Below the pieces are notes generated by a model. It ran no database searches, had not been told where the DNA came from, and was given only the letters and a program-made list of their open reading frames with translations. The translations under genes and the position numbers were made by a program. From NCBI GenBank assembly GCA_945868745.1, contig CAMBMK010000005.1:1-60295 (forward strand): a stretch of 60,295 bases of DNA. The letters run 5' to 3'. This stretch comes from an uncultured Bacteroidales bacterium (GTDB taxonomy: Bacteria > Bacteroidota > Bacteroidia > Bacteroidales > UBA932). Below, piece after piece: positions 25,123 to 33,381 of this stretch (its first letter is position 1; the number at the start of each line of letters is the position of its first letter).

Positions 25123-26730
25123 TTAATCCGAATACCTTGTGAAAACCTGCGTGATGATGTCACTCTGCTCCGGAAAGTTCTCAATCAGTTCAGCCTTCAG
25201 GACAGACAGGCTGTTGACATCCTTTCCCAGCACGCTGAATATGTCCGCTCTCGAGAAACCCCTTTCGTAGAGGTACCTGAAGATATGGGGACGGAACCAG
25301 AACGCAAGCCCGTCGGAAGGCATCTCCCCGCCGTACCTGTCGGCGGTCATCGCAGATTGCATGAAATACCCCCACATCTCGCCGATGCAGCATTCTCCGG
25401 AGCCGTTGCCGGTGCCGTCACCATAGACAACGCCACCTCCGGTCACAAAGGAAGTGATCACATATTCGATGTACCTGTTCCAATAGTCCTTTCCGGCCTT
25501 TACGAAATGGCTGGCGTGGGCAAGCTCGTGACATGTCCTGGAGTATATTGTACTGTAGTCCTCAGCTCCTTTTACACCGATTGTGATGTCGGGCATGAAC
25601 AGTCCCAGAACCGGGGAATAGTCCCCGAGGAATTTCTTGAAGATCCCGTCTCCGAGAAGGGCCCCGTGCCTTAGCATTGGAGCGCTGCTTGCATCCATTT
25701 CCTGAAAAATCCATATGCGGAGCTTCTGCGGAGGACGCGGAATGTCCAGGTCGTCTTCGTTGCAGCGGGAGATGTAGTCATAGACAGTGTTGTTGACCAC
25801 GCTCCTGCAGAACATTTTGCGGTCCGATTTGTCCGTAATCGTGTAATCGATGCCTTCGGAAGGCCCCTTGCCGAGAGTGGACATTGAAGCGGGGATGATG
25901 ATCTTGTTGAACCCGATTGCGAAGTCGAGGGAGTTCTTGAACAGTATCCTGTAGTGGAGCCTTGTCGAATACTTTTTCGACATCTCATAGTAGCCGTCCC
26001 TGTCGGTGTAGGCAGTGGCGATTTTCACGAACGAATTGCACACTATCTTCACGCCTGCCAGCCCGAATTCCCTGCCGCCTGCGTATTTGTCGTCAACAAT
26101 CGTAATCCTGCCTTTCGGGGCGGTTGCAGACGCCTTTGTTTCCGGCAGTATCATGTCGCCGTTGCCGGTAATCCTGTAGGCCTCCCTCTCAACCTCGTCC
26201 CAGTCGATGTCACCGGACTTGGTGGAGTCATTGGCCGGGATGTAGCAGTCGTCAAGGATTTCGCAAAGTATTCCTTCCGGAAGGGGAGTGTCGTGCGGGA
26301 TGACAGCATACTGCCAGGTGATCTTGTCTTCATCCACGGCAGGGTCGTGGTAGTAGTCCCCGTCTTTGATGATCTGGTAGTCAAGAGGCATTTCCATCAG
26401 GTTGAAACCGCATTCCACAAGGCGGTTGTATTCTTCCTCCGAGTCCGGAAGGAATCTCACGTACATGTCCGTAGGGGTAATGTCGGTCCGTTCCGCCTTG
26501 GTCGGGGATACATTCTCCAGTGCCTTTGTAATGTTCCTTACCGCATAGGGGTTCTCAAGCTTTATTCCGAGTTCAATCATGTCGTGCCCGACCGTCTCCG
26601 CATCGCTCTGGTCGGAATTCTCCATACTGAACGGATCTTTGCTGCAGGATGCCATACCGATGACGGCAGAGAGGACTGAAGCCGCGAGCAGCACCGGCCT
26701 GCGCAGTCTGAATGGTTGATGGTGTTTCAT
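25123..26730 (-). CDS. Lipoprotein with putative HExxH metalloprotease domain
   Basis: The start is the ATG at 26730 (535 residues), not a TTG 27 bases upstream, because it gives a lipoprotein signal (LLAASVLSAVIGMASC, Cys29). The middle contains a segment like a carboxypeptidase-regulatory beta-sandwich (GLAGVKIVCNSFVKIATAYTDRDGYYE). The C-terminal part holds HELAH at about residues 401-405, followed by a Glu in GEMWGYF near 451. That is the spacing of gluzincin metallopeptidases, in which His, His and Glu bind zinc. I do not recognise the whole protein. It is first in the operon with the DUF3575 and Mfa2-like genes, so a surface-exposed protease acting with them is possible. Confidence 0.65.
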   Translation of the reverse strand: MKHHQPFRLRRPVLLAASVLSAVIGMASCSKDPFSMENSDQSDAETVGHDMIELGIKLENPYAVRNITKALENVSPTKAERTDITPTDMYVRFLPDSEEEYNRLVECGFNLMEMPLDYQIIKDGDYYHDPAVDEDKITWQYAVIPHDTPLPEGILCEILDDCYIPANDSTKSGDIDWDEVEREAYRITGNGDMILPETKASATAPKGRITIVDDKYAGGREFGLAGVKIVCNSFVKIATAYTDRDGYYEMSKKYSTRLHYRILFKNSLDFAIGFNKIIIPASMSTLGKGPSEGIDYTITDKSDRKMFCRSVVNNTVYDYISRCNEDDLDIPRPPQKLRIWIFQEMDASSAPMLRHGALLGDGIFKKFLGDYSPVLGLFMPDITIGVKGAEDYSTIYSRTCHELAHASHFVKAGKDYWNRYIEYVITSFVTGGGVVYGDGTGNGSGECCIGEMWGYFMQSAMTADRYGGEMPSDGLAFWFRPHIFRYLYERGFSRADIFSVLGKDVNSLSVLKAELIENFPEQSDIITQVFTRYSD

Positions 26731-26754
26731 AGTTTTTCTGATTAATGGTTGCGG

Positions 26755-26786
26755 CAAAGGTATGGAGGGCTATCCGTATTCTGAAA
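26755..26786 (-). promoter_or_regulatory. Promoter of the HExxH lipoprotein-DUF3575-Mfa2-like operon
   Basis: TTTC (26786 to 26783), 20 bases, then TACCTTTG (26762 to 26755), an exact TAnnTTTG match, 24 bases before the ATG at 26730. Confidence 0.7.
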
Positions 26787-26878
26787 TTTTATACGTTTAT
26801 TTTCGAAAAAAGCCCTTACAGGTACTCTGGGGCGGGATTGTTTTGCACAATCACGAGACGGAAAAGCCTGAAATGACG

Positions 26879-26910
26879 AAAAAAGCCTTCCGCCGATGAC
26901 GCGGAAAGCT
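26879..26910 (-). terminator. Terminator-like hairpin downstream of tadA
   Basis: On the minus strand AGCTTTCCGC (26910 to 26901) pairs with GCGGAAGGCT (26893 to 26884) with one G-U, and five T follow. It is the strongest of three hairpins in the 295-base gap 26731-27025. Confidence 0.65.
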
Positions 26911-26935
26911 TTGTGGGTGCTTTCTTATATGACTG

Positions 26936-26986
26936 AAAAACAGACAGTTGAAATACTGTATCCTGGTTTGCCACGGGTAAACCGGG
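26936..26986 (-). other. Two further hairpins in the tadA downstream region
   Basis: Minus strand: an 8-bp stem CCCGGTTT/AAACCAGG (26986-26979 with 26969-26962), then a 5-bp stem ACAGT/ACTGT (26959-26955 with 26948-26944). TGTTTTT follows within a few bases. They could be an additional terminator or part of a small RNA. No open frame is supported here. Confidence 0.4.
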
Positions 26987-27025
26987 CTGGCCTATCCGTA
27001 TTTTTGAAAATCCGGAAAAACGGTC

Positions 27026-27469
27026 TTATCTCTTCTTTTTCAGGAAGTTCCTGAGGAGGTCGGCACATTCGCCGGCGAGCACCCCGCTCTCAACCTCCGT
27101 TTTGGGGTGGAGGAGGGAAGGGGAAAACAGGCTGAATCCCCTTTTGGGATCCGGGGCGCCATAGACAATCCTGCCGATCTGGGCCCAGGCAAGAGCCCCG
27201 GCGCACATCGGGCATGGCTCTATCGTCACATACAAAGTGCAGTCATTAAGATACTTGCCGCCGATTGCCTCCGTTGCGGCGGTGATGGCTATCATTTCTG
27301 CGTGTGCGGAAGGGTCGTGGAGGTTTTCCGTCATATTGTGCCCGCGCGCTATTATCCGTCCCTTGCACACGATCACGGCTCCGATGGGGATCTCGTCCTC
27401 ATCCATTGCTGCTTTTGCCTCGCAGAGGGCCTCATTCATATATCTTGTATCCTGATCCATCAGTTCCAA
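27026..27469 (-). CDS. tadA: tRNA-specific adenosine deaminase
   Basis: TadA converts A34 to inosine in the tRNA-Arg anticodon, allowing ICG to read CGU, CGC and CGA. The 147-residue protein has the zinc-site motif HAEMIAITAA (His and the proton-shuttle Glu) and PCPMCAGALAWAQI (two Cys). The tRNA-binding features YMNEALCEAKAA near the N-terminus and YGAPDPKRGFSLFSPSLLHPKTEV are also present, which separates it from cytidine deaminases. The ATG at 27469 or the one three codons later could be used. rpmH lies upstream with its own terminator. Confidence 0.92.
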   Translation of the reverse strand: MELMDQDTRYMNEALCEAKAAMDEDEIPIGAVIVCKGRIIARGHNMTENLHDPSAHAEMIAITAATEAIGGKYLNDCTLYVTIEPCPMCAGALAWAQIGRIVYGAPDPKRGFSLFSPSLLHPKTEVESGVLAGECADLLRNFLKKKR

Positions 27470-27471
27470 TC

Positions 27472-27496
27472 AAAAAAACCGGGCCAAAAGGTCCGG
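27472..27496 (-). terminator. Intrinsic terminator of rpmH
   Basis: On the minus strand CCGGACC (27496 to 27490) pairs with GGCCCGG (27485 to 27479) with one mismatch, followed by seven T. It ends 3 bases before the upstream-most tadA start, so tadA needs readthrough or another promoter. Confidence 0.75.
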
Positions 27497-27529
27497 CTGA
27501 TTTTCACTACTTCGTTAAGAAACAGATGA

Positions 27530-27682
27530 TTAGTACCTGTCCTCTGAAGAAACGGTAAGTTTCTTGCGGCCGTGACGGCGGCGTGCTGCGAGTACGCGAC
27601 GACCGTTGGCAGTAGCCATTCTCTCGCGGAAACCGTGCTTATTGATGCGTTTGCGCCTTGAAGGTTGGAATGTTCTTTTCAT
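27530..27682 (-). CDS. rpmH: Large ribosomal subunit protein bL34
   Basis: A 50-residue frame reads [20 protein letters not shown], then [20 protein letters not shown] with a short tail [10 protein letters not shown]. This is the near-invariant bL34 pattern (KRTFQPS...HGFR.RM.T..GR.VL..RR.KGR). It is the smallest 50S protein and here is not beside dnaA or rnpA. A perfect promoter precedes it. Confidence 0.97.
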   Translation of the reverse strand: MKRTFQPSRRKRINKHGFRERMATANGRRVLAARRRHGRKKLTVSSEDRY

Positions 27683-27716
27683 TATGATATATTTTTATAT
27701 TTTCGGATAAGGACTG

Positions 27717-27747
27717 CAAATTTAGTCTTTTTTGGGATAAATACAAA
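27717..27747 (-). promoter_or_regulatory. Promoter of rpmH
   Basis: TTTG (27747 to 27744), 19 bases, then TAAATTTG (27724 to 27717), matching the Bacteroidota consensus. It sits immediately downstream of the rsmG stop. Confidence 0.8.
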
Positions 27748-27748
27748 A

Positions 27749-28423
27749 TTATTTTGTGATTTCGACCACCAACTTGCCATTGAAATACTCATCGTCCAGC
27801 CATTCGTCCACTTTCCATGTGCATACGCTGCCGGCCTTCCTGCGGAACCGCCCCATAAACAGGGCACTTTCCGCGGCCACATCACCGCCTTTCAGACAGA
27901 AAATGCTCCCGTCAAACTTGCCCCTTACCCAGGGATACAGGTCCGACATTGTCGCCACCGCCCTTGTCACAACGTGGTCGAAACGGCCCTCCAGGGACTC
28001 TGCGCGGCAATTCTCCGTCACTGCATTGTCCAGCCCCAGGCTGTCTGCGACTCCGGCTGCGACGGTGATTTTCTTGCCTACCGAATCGCAAAGTACAAAC
28101 TTTGTGGCGGGGAACAGGATTGCAAGCGGAATCCCGGGAAATCCTCCTCCCGTGCCGAGGTCAAGAACCCTCAGCCCTCCTTTGCGGAAGGCTTCGGACA
28201 CATCCGGCCTCTTCCTCCCGAGATAGGATGCAATGCACAGGGAATGAAGCACGTGGTGGGAGTACAGATTGTCGATATCCTTGCGTGAAATCACATTTAT
28301 TTTCGAGTTCCAGTCCCTGTAGAGCGCGTCAAGGCGTGCAAATTTCTCCAAAGCAGCATCGTCTGCAAACGGGAACTCCCGCGTAAGTATTTGTCTGAAA
28401 ACGTCAAAGTCCATATCATTCAT
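27749..28423 (-). CDS. rsmG: 16S rRNA (guanine(527)-N7)-methyltransferase
   Basis: RsmG methylates G527 of 16S rRNA using SAM. The 224-residue protein has the GidB/RsmG motifs: NVISRKDIDNLYSHHVLHSL, the SAM-binding glycine loop LRVLDLGTGGGFPGIPLAI near residue 85, DSVGKKITV and VVTRAVATM. The first ATG (28423) overlaps the sigma-factor gene by 8 bases; the ATG at 28414 would give three fewer residues and start just after the sigma stop. Either way the two genes look co-transcribed. Confidence 0.93.
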   Translation of the reverse strand: MNDMDFDVFRQILTREFPFADDAALEKFARLDALYRDWNSKINVISRKDIDNLYSHHVLHSLCIASYLGRKRPDVSEAFRKGGLRVLDLGTGGGFPGIPLAILFPATKFVLCDSVGKKITVAAGVADSLGLDNAVTENCRAESLEGRFDHVVTRAVATMSDLYPWVRGKFDGSIFCLKGGDVAAESALFMGRFRRKAGSVCTWKVDEWLDDEYFNGKLVVEITK

Positions 28424-29027
28424 CCTCCATATCCAGCATCATGCCGGTAAGTATCTCCTTTGCCCTGCGGATTCTCGTCTTTACGGTGTTGAGCCCGAGA
28501 CCGGTCTTGTCCGCTATTTCCTTGTATCCCATGTTGTCCACGAAGCAGAGCGCCGCCACTTCCTTGTAGATGTCAGGCAATCCTTCAATGCAGGCGACAA
28601 ACTTTTCATGCATCTGGTCCCTGATTATCGCCTCGTCCGGCGGAAGAGTCTCGTCCGCTATGCTCACGGCCTTGCTCTCGGTCTCCCCGGAGAGGGCCGT
28701 CATCATGTTCCTTCCCCTTTTTTCCTTGTCGTTGTGGTCAAACGCCGTATTCCTTGCTATTGTCAGGATCCAGGTCGAGAACTTGCCTTCGGGCCTGAAG
28801 GTTGAAAGCTGCTTGAAGGCCTTCTCGAAGGTCTCCATGCAGATGTCCTCCACCTCTTCGCGGTCCTGGACAAACTGCGAGATATGGGAGCTCAAACCTG
28901 CGTGGTATCTGGTGTACAGCGCAAAATAGGCCGCCTGTGACTTGCCCTCAAGGGCCATTGCCACAAGCTCGGCGTCAGAAAGCTCCGATGTGCGCCTGTC
29001 AGTGTGCTTCAAGCCAGTTTTTGCCAT
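28416..29027 (-). CDS. Sigma-70 family RNA polymerase sigma factor (ECF type)
   Basis: The 203-residue protein has region 2 with FALYTRYHAGLSSHISQFVQDREEVEDICMETFEKAFKQL and FSTWILTIARNTAFDH. After an 80-residue linker comes region 4 with LPDIYKEVAALCFVDNMGYKEIADKTGLGLNTVKTRIRRAK (helix-turn-helix). Both parts are standard for ECF sigma factors. No anti-sigma gene is adjacent; it lies between polA (29-base overlap at the 5' end) and rsmG. This unusual position suggests constitutive co-expression with housekeeping genes. The regulon is unknown. Confidence 0.88.
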   Translation of the reverse strand: MAKTGLKHTDRRTSELSDAELVAMALEGKSQAAYFALYTRYHAGLSSHISQFVQDREEVEDICMETFEKAFKQLSTFRPEGKFSTWILTIARNTAFDHNDKEKRGRNMMTALSGETESKAVSIADETLPPDEAIIRDQMHEKFVACIEGLPDIYKEVAALCFVDNMGYKEIADKTGLGLNTVKTRIRRAKEILTGMMLDMEDE

Positions 29028-31620
29028 AATTGCATTCTACGGTCAGCGGGACCGACAACCTGATGATATTCTCCATGGTGTCCACGACAATCTCCTTCAG
29101 CCTCTGCTCCTCGCCACTGCGGACATCGAAAAGAAGTTCGTCGTGGATCTGCAGCACCATCCTGCTGGCAAGCCCCTCTGCGGAGATGCGGCGGCCGGTC
29201 TCTATCATTGCAAGCTTGATGATGTCTGCCGCAGAACCCTGGATAGGGGCATTGACGGCATTCCTTTCCGCAAGGGCGCGTACATTGCCGTTGGTCGAAT
29301 TGATGTCCGGAAGGTATCTCCTGCGGCCGAAAATAGTCTCCACGTAATGCTTGTCCCTGGCTTCCTCCAAAGTCCTGTCAATGAATGTCCTGATGGAAGG
29401 GAAGGCATTGAAGTAGCCGTCAATCAGCTCTTTGGCCTCGCTTCTTGACACTCCGAGATTCTGCGCGAGCCCGAAAGCGGAGATCCCGTACATTATCCCG
29501 AAATTGGCAGTCTTGGCGATTCTTCTCATCTGGGATGTGACCTCTTCCACAGGCACCCTGAAAATCGTGGCTGCCGTGGCTGCGTGGATGTCAATTCCGG
29601 TACGGAAGGCTTCCGTCATATGCCCGTCCGCGCACAGATGTGCCATTATCCTGAGCTCGATCTGTGAATAGTCTGCAGACATGATGAACCCGTCAGGAGT
29701 GCTCGGGACAAATGCCTTGCGGATGTTTTTCCCCTGCTGGGTGCGGATGGGGATATTCTGGAGGTTGGGATTTGAGGATGAGAGCCTGCCGGTGGAGGTA
29801 AGTGCCTGGTTGAAAGTCGTATGGACCTTCCCGTCAGCCTTTGCCACAAAAGACGGGAATGGCTCTATGTAGGTGGAAAGCAACTTTTTTGCAGCCCTGA
29901 AGTCCAGGATTTCGTTGATGAGTTCCGGGCTTTTCTGTCCGATTGCGCGGAGTGTCGCCTCGTCGGTGGCCCAGGCCTTCCGGTTGCCTTTCTTTGCCTT
30001 CGGGTCGAGCTTCATCTTCTCGAACAGGAGTTCTCCTATCTGCTTGGGGGAGGCTACGTTGAGGTCGGGCTCTCCGGAGAGTTCGCGCACCCTTGCCTGA
30101 TGGTCGGCAATCTCTTTCCGAAGCTCTCCGGCAAACTCGTCAAGCGTCCCCAGGTCCACCTTGATTCCGTCCCGCTCCATCCGTGCAAGTACCTTGAGCA
30201 GAGGCTCTTCCATATCGTCGTAAAGTGAAGATGCGGATGATTCGGAAGATGAGGCTATTTCTTCTTTGAGGGCGAGGTATGCTGCGGCCTCACGGATATG
30301 GGTATCCCCCTCCTCCTGCGAGAACAGGGAAAGGTCCTTTTCCTGCGGGGTGTTGAGCGTGATGCCGAGATATGTTTCGGCAAGGATGGCCGGGTCGTGA
30401 CTCTTCTCCGGGTTGGCGAGATAGTCCATAAGACCGATGTCCCAAAGCTTGCCCTGCAGGCTGTATCCGTTGTATTCCAATACGTTGAGAAGCCTCTTGA
30501 GGTCGTTTCCCGCCTTGCCCGTATCTTTGTCCCGGATGATGGAGGCGAAGTCCTCCACGCTTCCTTCGGCGCAGAGGTATTTCCCGTCTTTCAGCGCGGA
30601 TGCCGTAATCTTTGAGATGCCGGTGAAAATCCCGTCACCCTCATAATCGGCAATCAGCGACACGATTCCGGCCTCCCTTGCAGCGAAGCAGACCGCGGAC
30701 GGGGAAACGGTGACCGTCTGCAGGTCCACGGCCTTCGCTCCGGAGGGCCTGGCATCGCCGAGGAAATGCCTCAGGGACCTGAATTCATATTTTTCGAAAA
30801 GGTCGGCAGCCTCCGTGGAGGGGGAATTGTCAACCTTCATCCTGTCGAGGGTGATGTCCACAGGGACATCGGTCCTGATGGTTACAAGGTCGTGGCTCAG
30901 CGCGATGTGGCCTTCTGCCTCCCTGAACATATTGCGCTGGCGTTCAGTAAGTTCATCCAGATGTCCGTAGATGTTTTCCACGGTGCCGTAGGCTGCAATC
31001 AGCTTTTTCGCCCCCACTTCCCCCACGCCCTTGACTCCGGGTACGTTGTCGGCCGTATCCCCGCACAGGGTGAGAATCTCGATGACCTGCTCCGGAGATG
31101 AAATGCCGTATTTGCCGCAGATTTCCTCCCTGCCCAGGAGAACGTCCTCCGTCCCGGATTTCCCCGGCTTGAGCTGGAAAATGTTGTCATCGACCAGCTG
31201 GCCGTAATCCTTGTCGGGGGTGACCATATAGACCTTGGTGAGGGCGCCTGCAAACCTTTTTGCCACAGTGCCTATGACATCGTCCGCCTCATAGCCGCTG
31301 ACCATCAGCACCGGGATGTTGAGGGCACCGCAAAGCTCCTGGAGAGGTTCGAGGGCATCTATGACAAGCTGAGGGGTTTCCTTCCTGTTGGCCTTGTACT
31401 GCGGGTACATGGTGTTGCGGAATGTCCCTCCCGGGGGATCGAATGCAACTGCGAGATGGGTAGGCTTCTCTCTTTCCTCCAGCTCGAGAAGATACTTCGT
31501 GAAACCATAGAGTATCGACATGTCAGCCCCTTTGGAGTTGATCATAGGCCTTCCCGCGAAGGCGTAGTACATCTTGAAAATCAGGGCGTGACCGTCGATA
31601 AGGAATAATCTGTCGCTCAT
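28999..31620 (-). CDS. polA: DNA polymerase I, proofreading site apparently lost
   Basis: PolA fills gaps and removes RNA primers. The start at 31620 (MSDRLFLIDGHALIFKMYYA) is the conserved beginning; the 16 residues upstream are spurious. The 873-residue protein has the 5' nuclease domain (about 1-300, with GYEADDVIGTVA and CGDTADNVPGVKGVGEVGA), a 3'-5' exonuclease-like region, and the polymerase domain. Polymerase motifs are MSADYSQIELRIMAHL (A), RRIAKTANFGIMYGIS (B) and IHDELLFDV (C). The exonuclease region lacks the DxE of motif I and the motif II Asp, so editing is probably absent, as in Taq and Bacillus polymerase I. Confidence 0.95.
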   Translation of the reverse strand: MSDRLFLIDGHALIFKMYYAFAGRPMINSKGADMSILYGFTKYLLELEEREKPTHLAVAFDPPGGTFRNTMYPQYKANRKETPQLVIDALEPLQELCGALNIPVLMVSGYEADDVIGTVAKRFAGALTKVYMVTPDKDYGQLVDDNIFQLKPGKSGTEDVLLGREEICGKYGISSPEQVIEILTLCGDTADNVPGVKGVGEVGAKKLIAAYGTVENIYGHLDELTERQRNMFREAEGHIALSHDLVTIRTDVPVDITLDRMKVDNSPSTEAADLFEKYEFRSLRHFLGDARPSGAKAVDLQTVTVSPSAVCFAAREAGIVSLIADYEGDGIFTGISKITASALKDGKYLCAEGSVEDFASIIRDKDTGKAGNDLKRLLNVLEYNGYSLQGKLWDIGLMDYLANPEKSHDPAILAETYLGITLNTPQEKDLSLFSQEEGDTHIREAAAYLALKEEIASSSESSASSLYDDMEEPLLKVLARMERDGIKVDLGTLDEFAGELRKEIADHQARVRELSGEPDLNVASPKQIGELLFEKMKLDPKAKKGNRKAWATDEATLRAIGQKSPELINEILDFRAAKKLLSTYIEPFPSFVAKADGKVHTTFNQALTSTGRLSSSNPNLQNIPIRTQQGKNIRKAFVPSTPDGFIMSADYSQIELRIMAHLCADGHMTEAFRTGIDIHAATAATIFRVPVEEVTSQMRRIAKTANFGIMYGISAFGLAQNLGVSRSEAKELIDGYFNAFPSIRTFIDRTLEEARDKHYVETIFGRRRYLPDINSTNGNVRALAERNAVNAPIQGSAADIIKLAMIETGRRISAEGLASRMVLQIHDELLFDVRSGEEQRLKEIVVDTMENIIRLSVPLTVECNYGKNWLEAH

Positions 31621-31665
31621 TTGCACACAAGTTTTGTCAAAGCAGCATGCTTTTACGCAATCTTT

Positions 31666-31673
31666 CAAAGATA
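31666..31673 (-). promoter_or_regulatory. Putative -7 box for polA operon
   Basis: TATCTTTG on the minus strand (31673 to 31666) matches TAnnTTTG, 46 bases before the polA start. No good -33 box is seen. The plus-strand promoter of lnt in the same gap is unclear; TATATTTA at 31717-31724 is the best candidate. Confidence 0.4.
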
Positions 31674-31767
31674 ATGATTTTTTGCCGATAACGCTTACGG
31701 CAGCATCTTTTTTTGTTATATTTACAATTTCTTACGGATTATACGATTCTTTACAGTTTCTGGATTG

Positions 31768-33381
31768 ATGGATAGGAAAACTCAACAGCTTCTCTGGGGC
31801 CTCACGTTACTGTTTGCGGTACTGATGGCCATCCCGTTTCTTGTACCGCATTGCGGATGGACGGCGCTTTTCGGAATAGTGCCGCTTCTGTGCATGGACA
31901 GGATTGCCACGCAGCTGTCGGTCCGCAGGGTATGGATATACCATTATACCGCCTTTGTCCTCTGGAACGCCTTTACCACCTTCTGGGTGTGCTGGGCTAC
32001 CGTGGGGGGAGGCATCTTCGCGGTCTTTGCCAATGCGCTCCAGATGTCCCTCATCTTCGGTCTTTTCCGATGGAGCAGAAAGTATTACGGAGGCACCCTT
32101 CCGTATATTTTCCTGGCTGCCCTGTGGATAGCCTGGGAAAAGCTCTATTTCGGGGCACAGATATCCTGGCCGTGGCTTGTTCTGGGCAATTCATTTGCAC
32201 GCACGACCGGTCTTGTACAGTGGTATGAATGGACCGGCTCGCTTGGCGGGTCACTGTGGATCTGGGCTTCCAACCTGTCCGTATTCGGGGTGATGTGCGC
32301 CCTTTCCGACGGCAGGTGGGACTGCTGGAACACCAAGGCGAGGACGGCGGCCCTGACCGGCACGCTTGCCGTCATTTTTGTCCCGATGGCGGTTTCCGCA
32401 GCGGTCGGACATAACTGCAAGGAGACCGGAACCCCGATGGAAGTGGCTGTCCTTCAGCCCAACATAGATCCTTACAACAAGTTCGGCGGAATGACCAGGG
32501 ATACCCAGAATGCAATCCTTGAGGGCCAGATGAGAAAGGTGATGAAGGCGGCGGGGGACTCGGCGCAGGTGCTTCTCATAGGTCCGGAGACCTTCACGGG
32601 TGATGTGATTGTAAATGATTTTTCAACCAGCCGCACCTGGAACCGTTTCCGCAGGGTGCTCGAGGATTATCCCAATGCCAGCCTTCTTCTCGGAGTGTCG
32701 GCACACGAGCTCTTCGAAGGGGCGGAAAAGCCTTCCCCGACTGCAAGGAAAGCGGGAGACCTCTGGGTGGAATCCCGCAACTCCGCAATACTGATGGACG
32801 GGACAGGCAGGACCGACATCTACCATAAGACCAAGCTCGTGGTCGGAGTGGAGATGACTCCTTATCCCGCATTTTTCTGCAGGATCGACGACCTGCTCGG
32901 AGGGGTTATGGGACGTTGCATAGGGCAGGAGCGTCCGACAGTCCTCCATACTGCGCAGGGGGAGCCCCTTGGATGTGCCGTCTGCTATGAATCCGTATAT
33001 GGGGATTTCTGCCGCGGATATGTACTGGACGGGGCAAGGGCGATGACTGTCATCACAAATGATGCCTGGTGGGGAAATACCCCTGGCTACAGACAGCATC
33101 TGAGCTATTCTTCCCTCAGGGCGATAGAGCTTAGGCGTGATATTGCAAGGTGCGGAAACACAGGCATTTCTGCAATCATAGACCAGAAAGGGCGCATAGT
33201 GGAAAGCACACCGTGGTGGGAAAAGACCGAGCTTTCCGGCACAATCTGCCTCAATGACCGGCAGACTTTCTTTGTGCGCAACGGTGACATCGTCGGCCGT
33301 CTGGCGCTGCTTGTGGCACTGCTTCTCGCATTGTCCCTGGCAGTGAGGGTATTTACAAAAAACCGTAATCCAAATGTCTGA
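31768..33381 (+). CDS. lnt: Apolipoprotein N-acyltransferase
   Basis: Lnt adds the third acyl chain to lipoproteins at the inner membrane. The ATG at 31768 is used (537 residues); a TTG directly before it is not needed. About six N-terminal membrane segments precede the nitrilase-like periplasmic domain, which has Glu in IGPETFTGD, Lys in YHKTKLVVGVEMTPY and Cys in GCAVCYESVYGDFC, the expected catalytic triad. A last hydrophobic segment lies near residues 510-530. It ends with an 8-base overlap with tcdA. The window's own lipoproteins are potential substrates. Confidence 0.93.
   Translation: MDRKTQQLLWGLTLLFAVLMAIPFLVPHCGWTALFGIVPLLCMDRIATQLSVRRVWIYHYTAFVLWNAFTTFWVCWATVGGGIFAVFANALQMSLIFGLFRWSRKYYGGTLPYIFLAALWIAWEKLYFGAQISWPWLVLGNSFARTTGLVQWYEWTGSLGGSLWIWASNLSVFGVMCALSDGRWDCWNTKARTAALTGTLAVIFVPMAVSAAVGHNCKETGTPMEVAVLQPNIDPYNKFGGMTRDTQNAILEGQMRKVMKAAGDSAQVLLIGPETFTGDVIVNDFSTSRTWNRFRRVLEDYPNASLLLGVSAHELFEGAEKPSPTARKAGDLWVESRNSAILMDGTGRTDIYHKTKLVVGVEMTPYPAFFCRIDDLLGGVMGRCIGQERPTVLHTAQGEPLGCAVCYESVYGDFCRGYVLDGARAMTVITNDAWWGNTPGYRQHLSYSSLRAIELRRDIARCGNTGISAIIDQKGRIVESTPWWEKTELSGTICLNDRQTFFVRNGDIVGRLALLVALLLALSLAVRVFTKNRNPNV

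Noticed and set aside
23595..26786. tRNA-Leu as an integration site for the surface operon
   Set aside because: The operon lies on the 5' side of the tRNA, no repeat of the tRNA 3' end was noticed at the far side, and no integrase gene is present.
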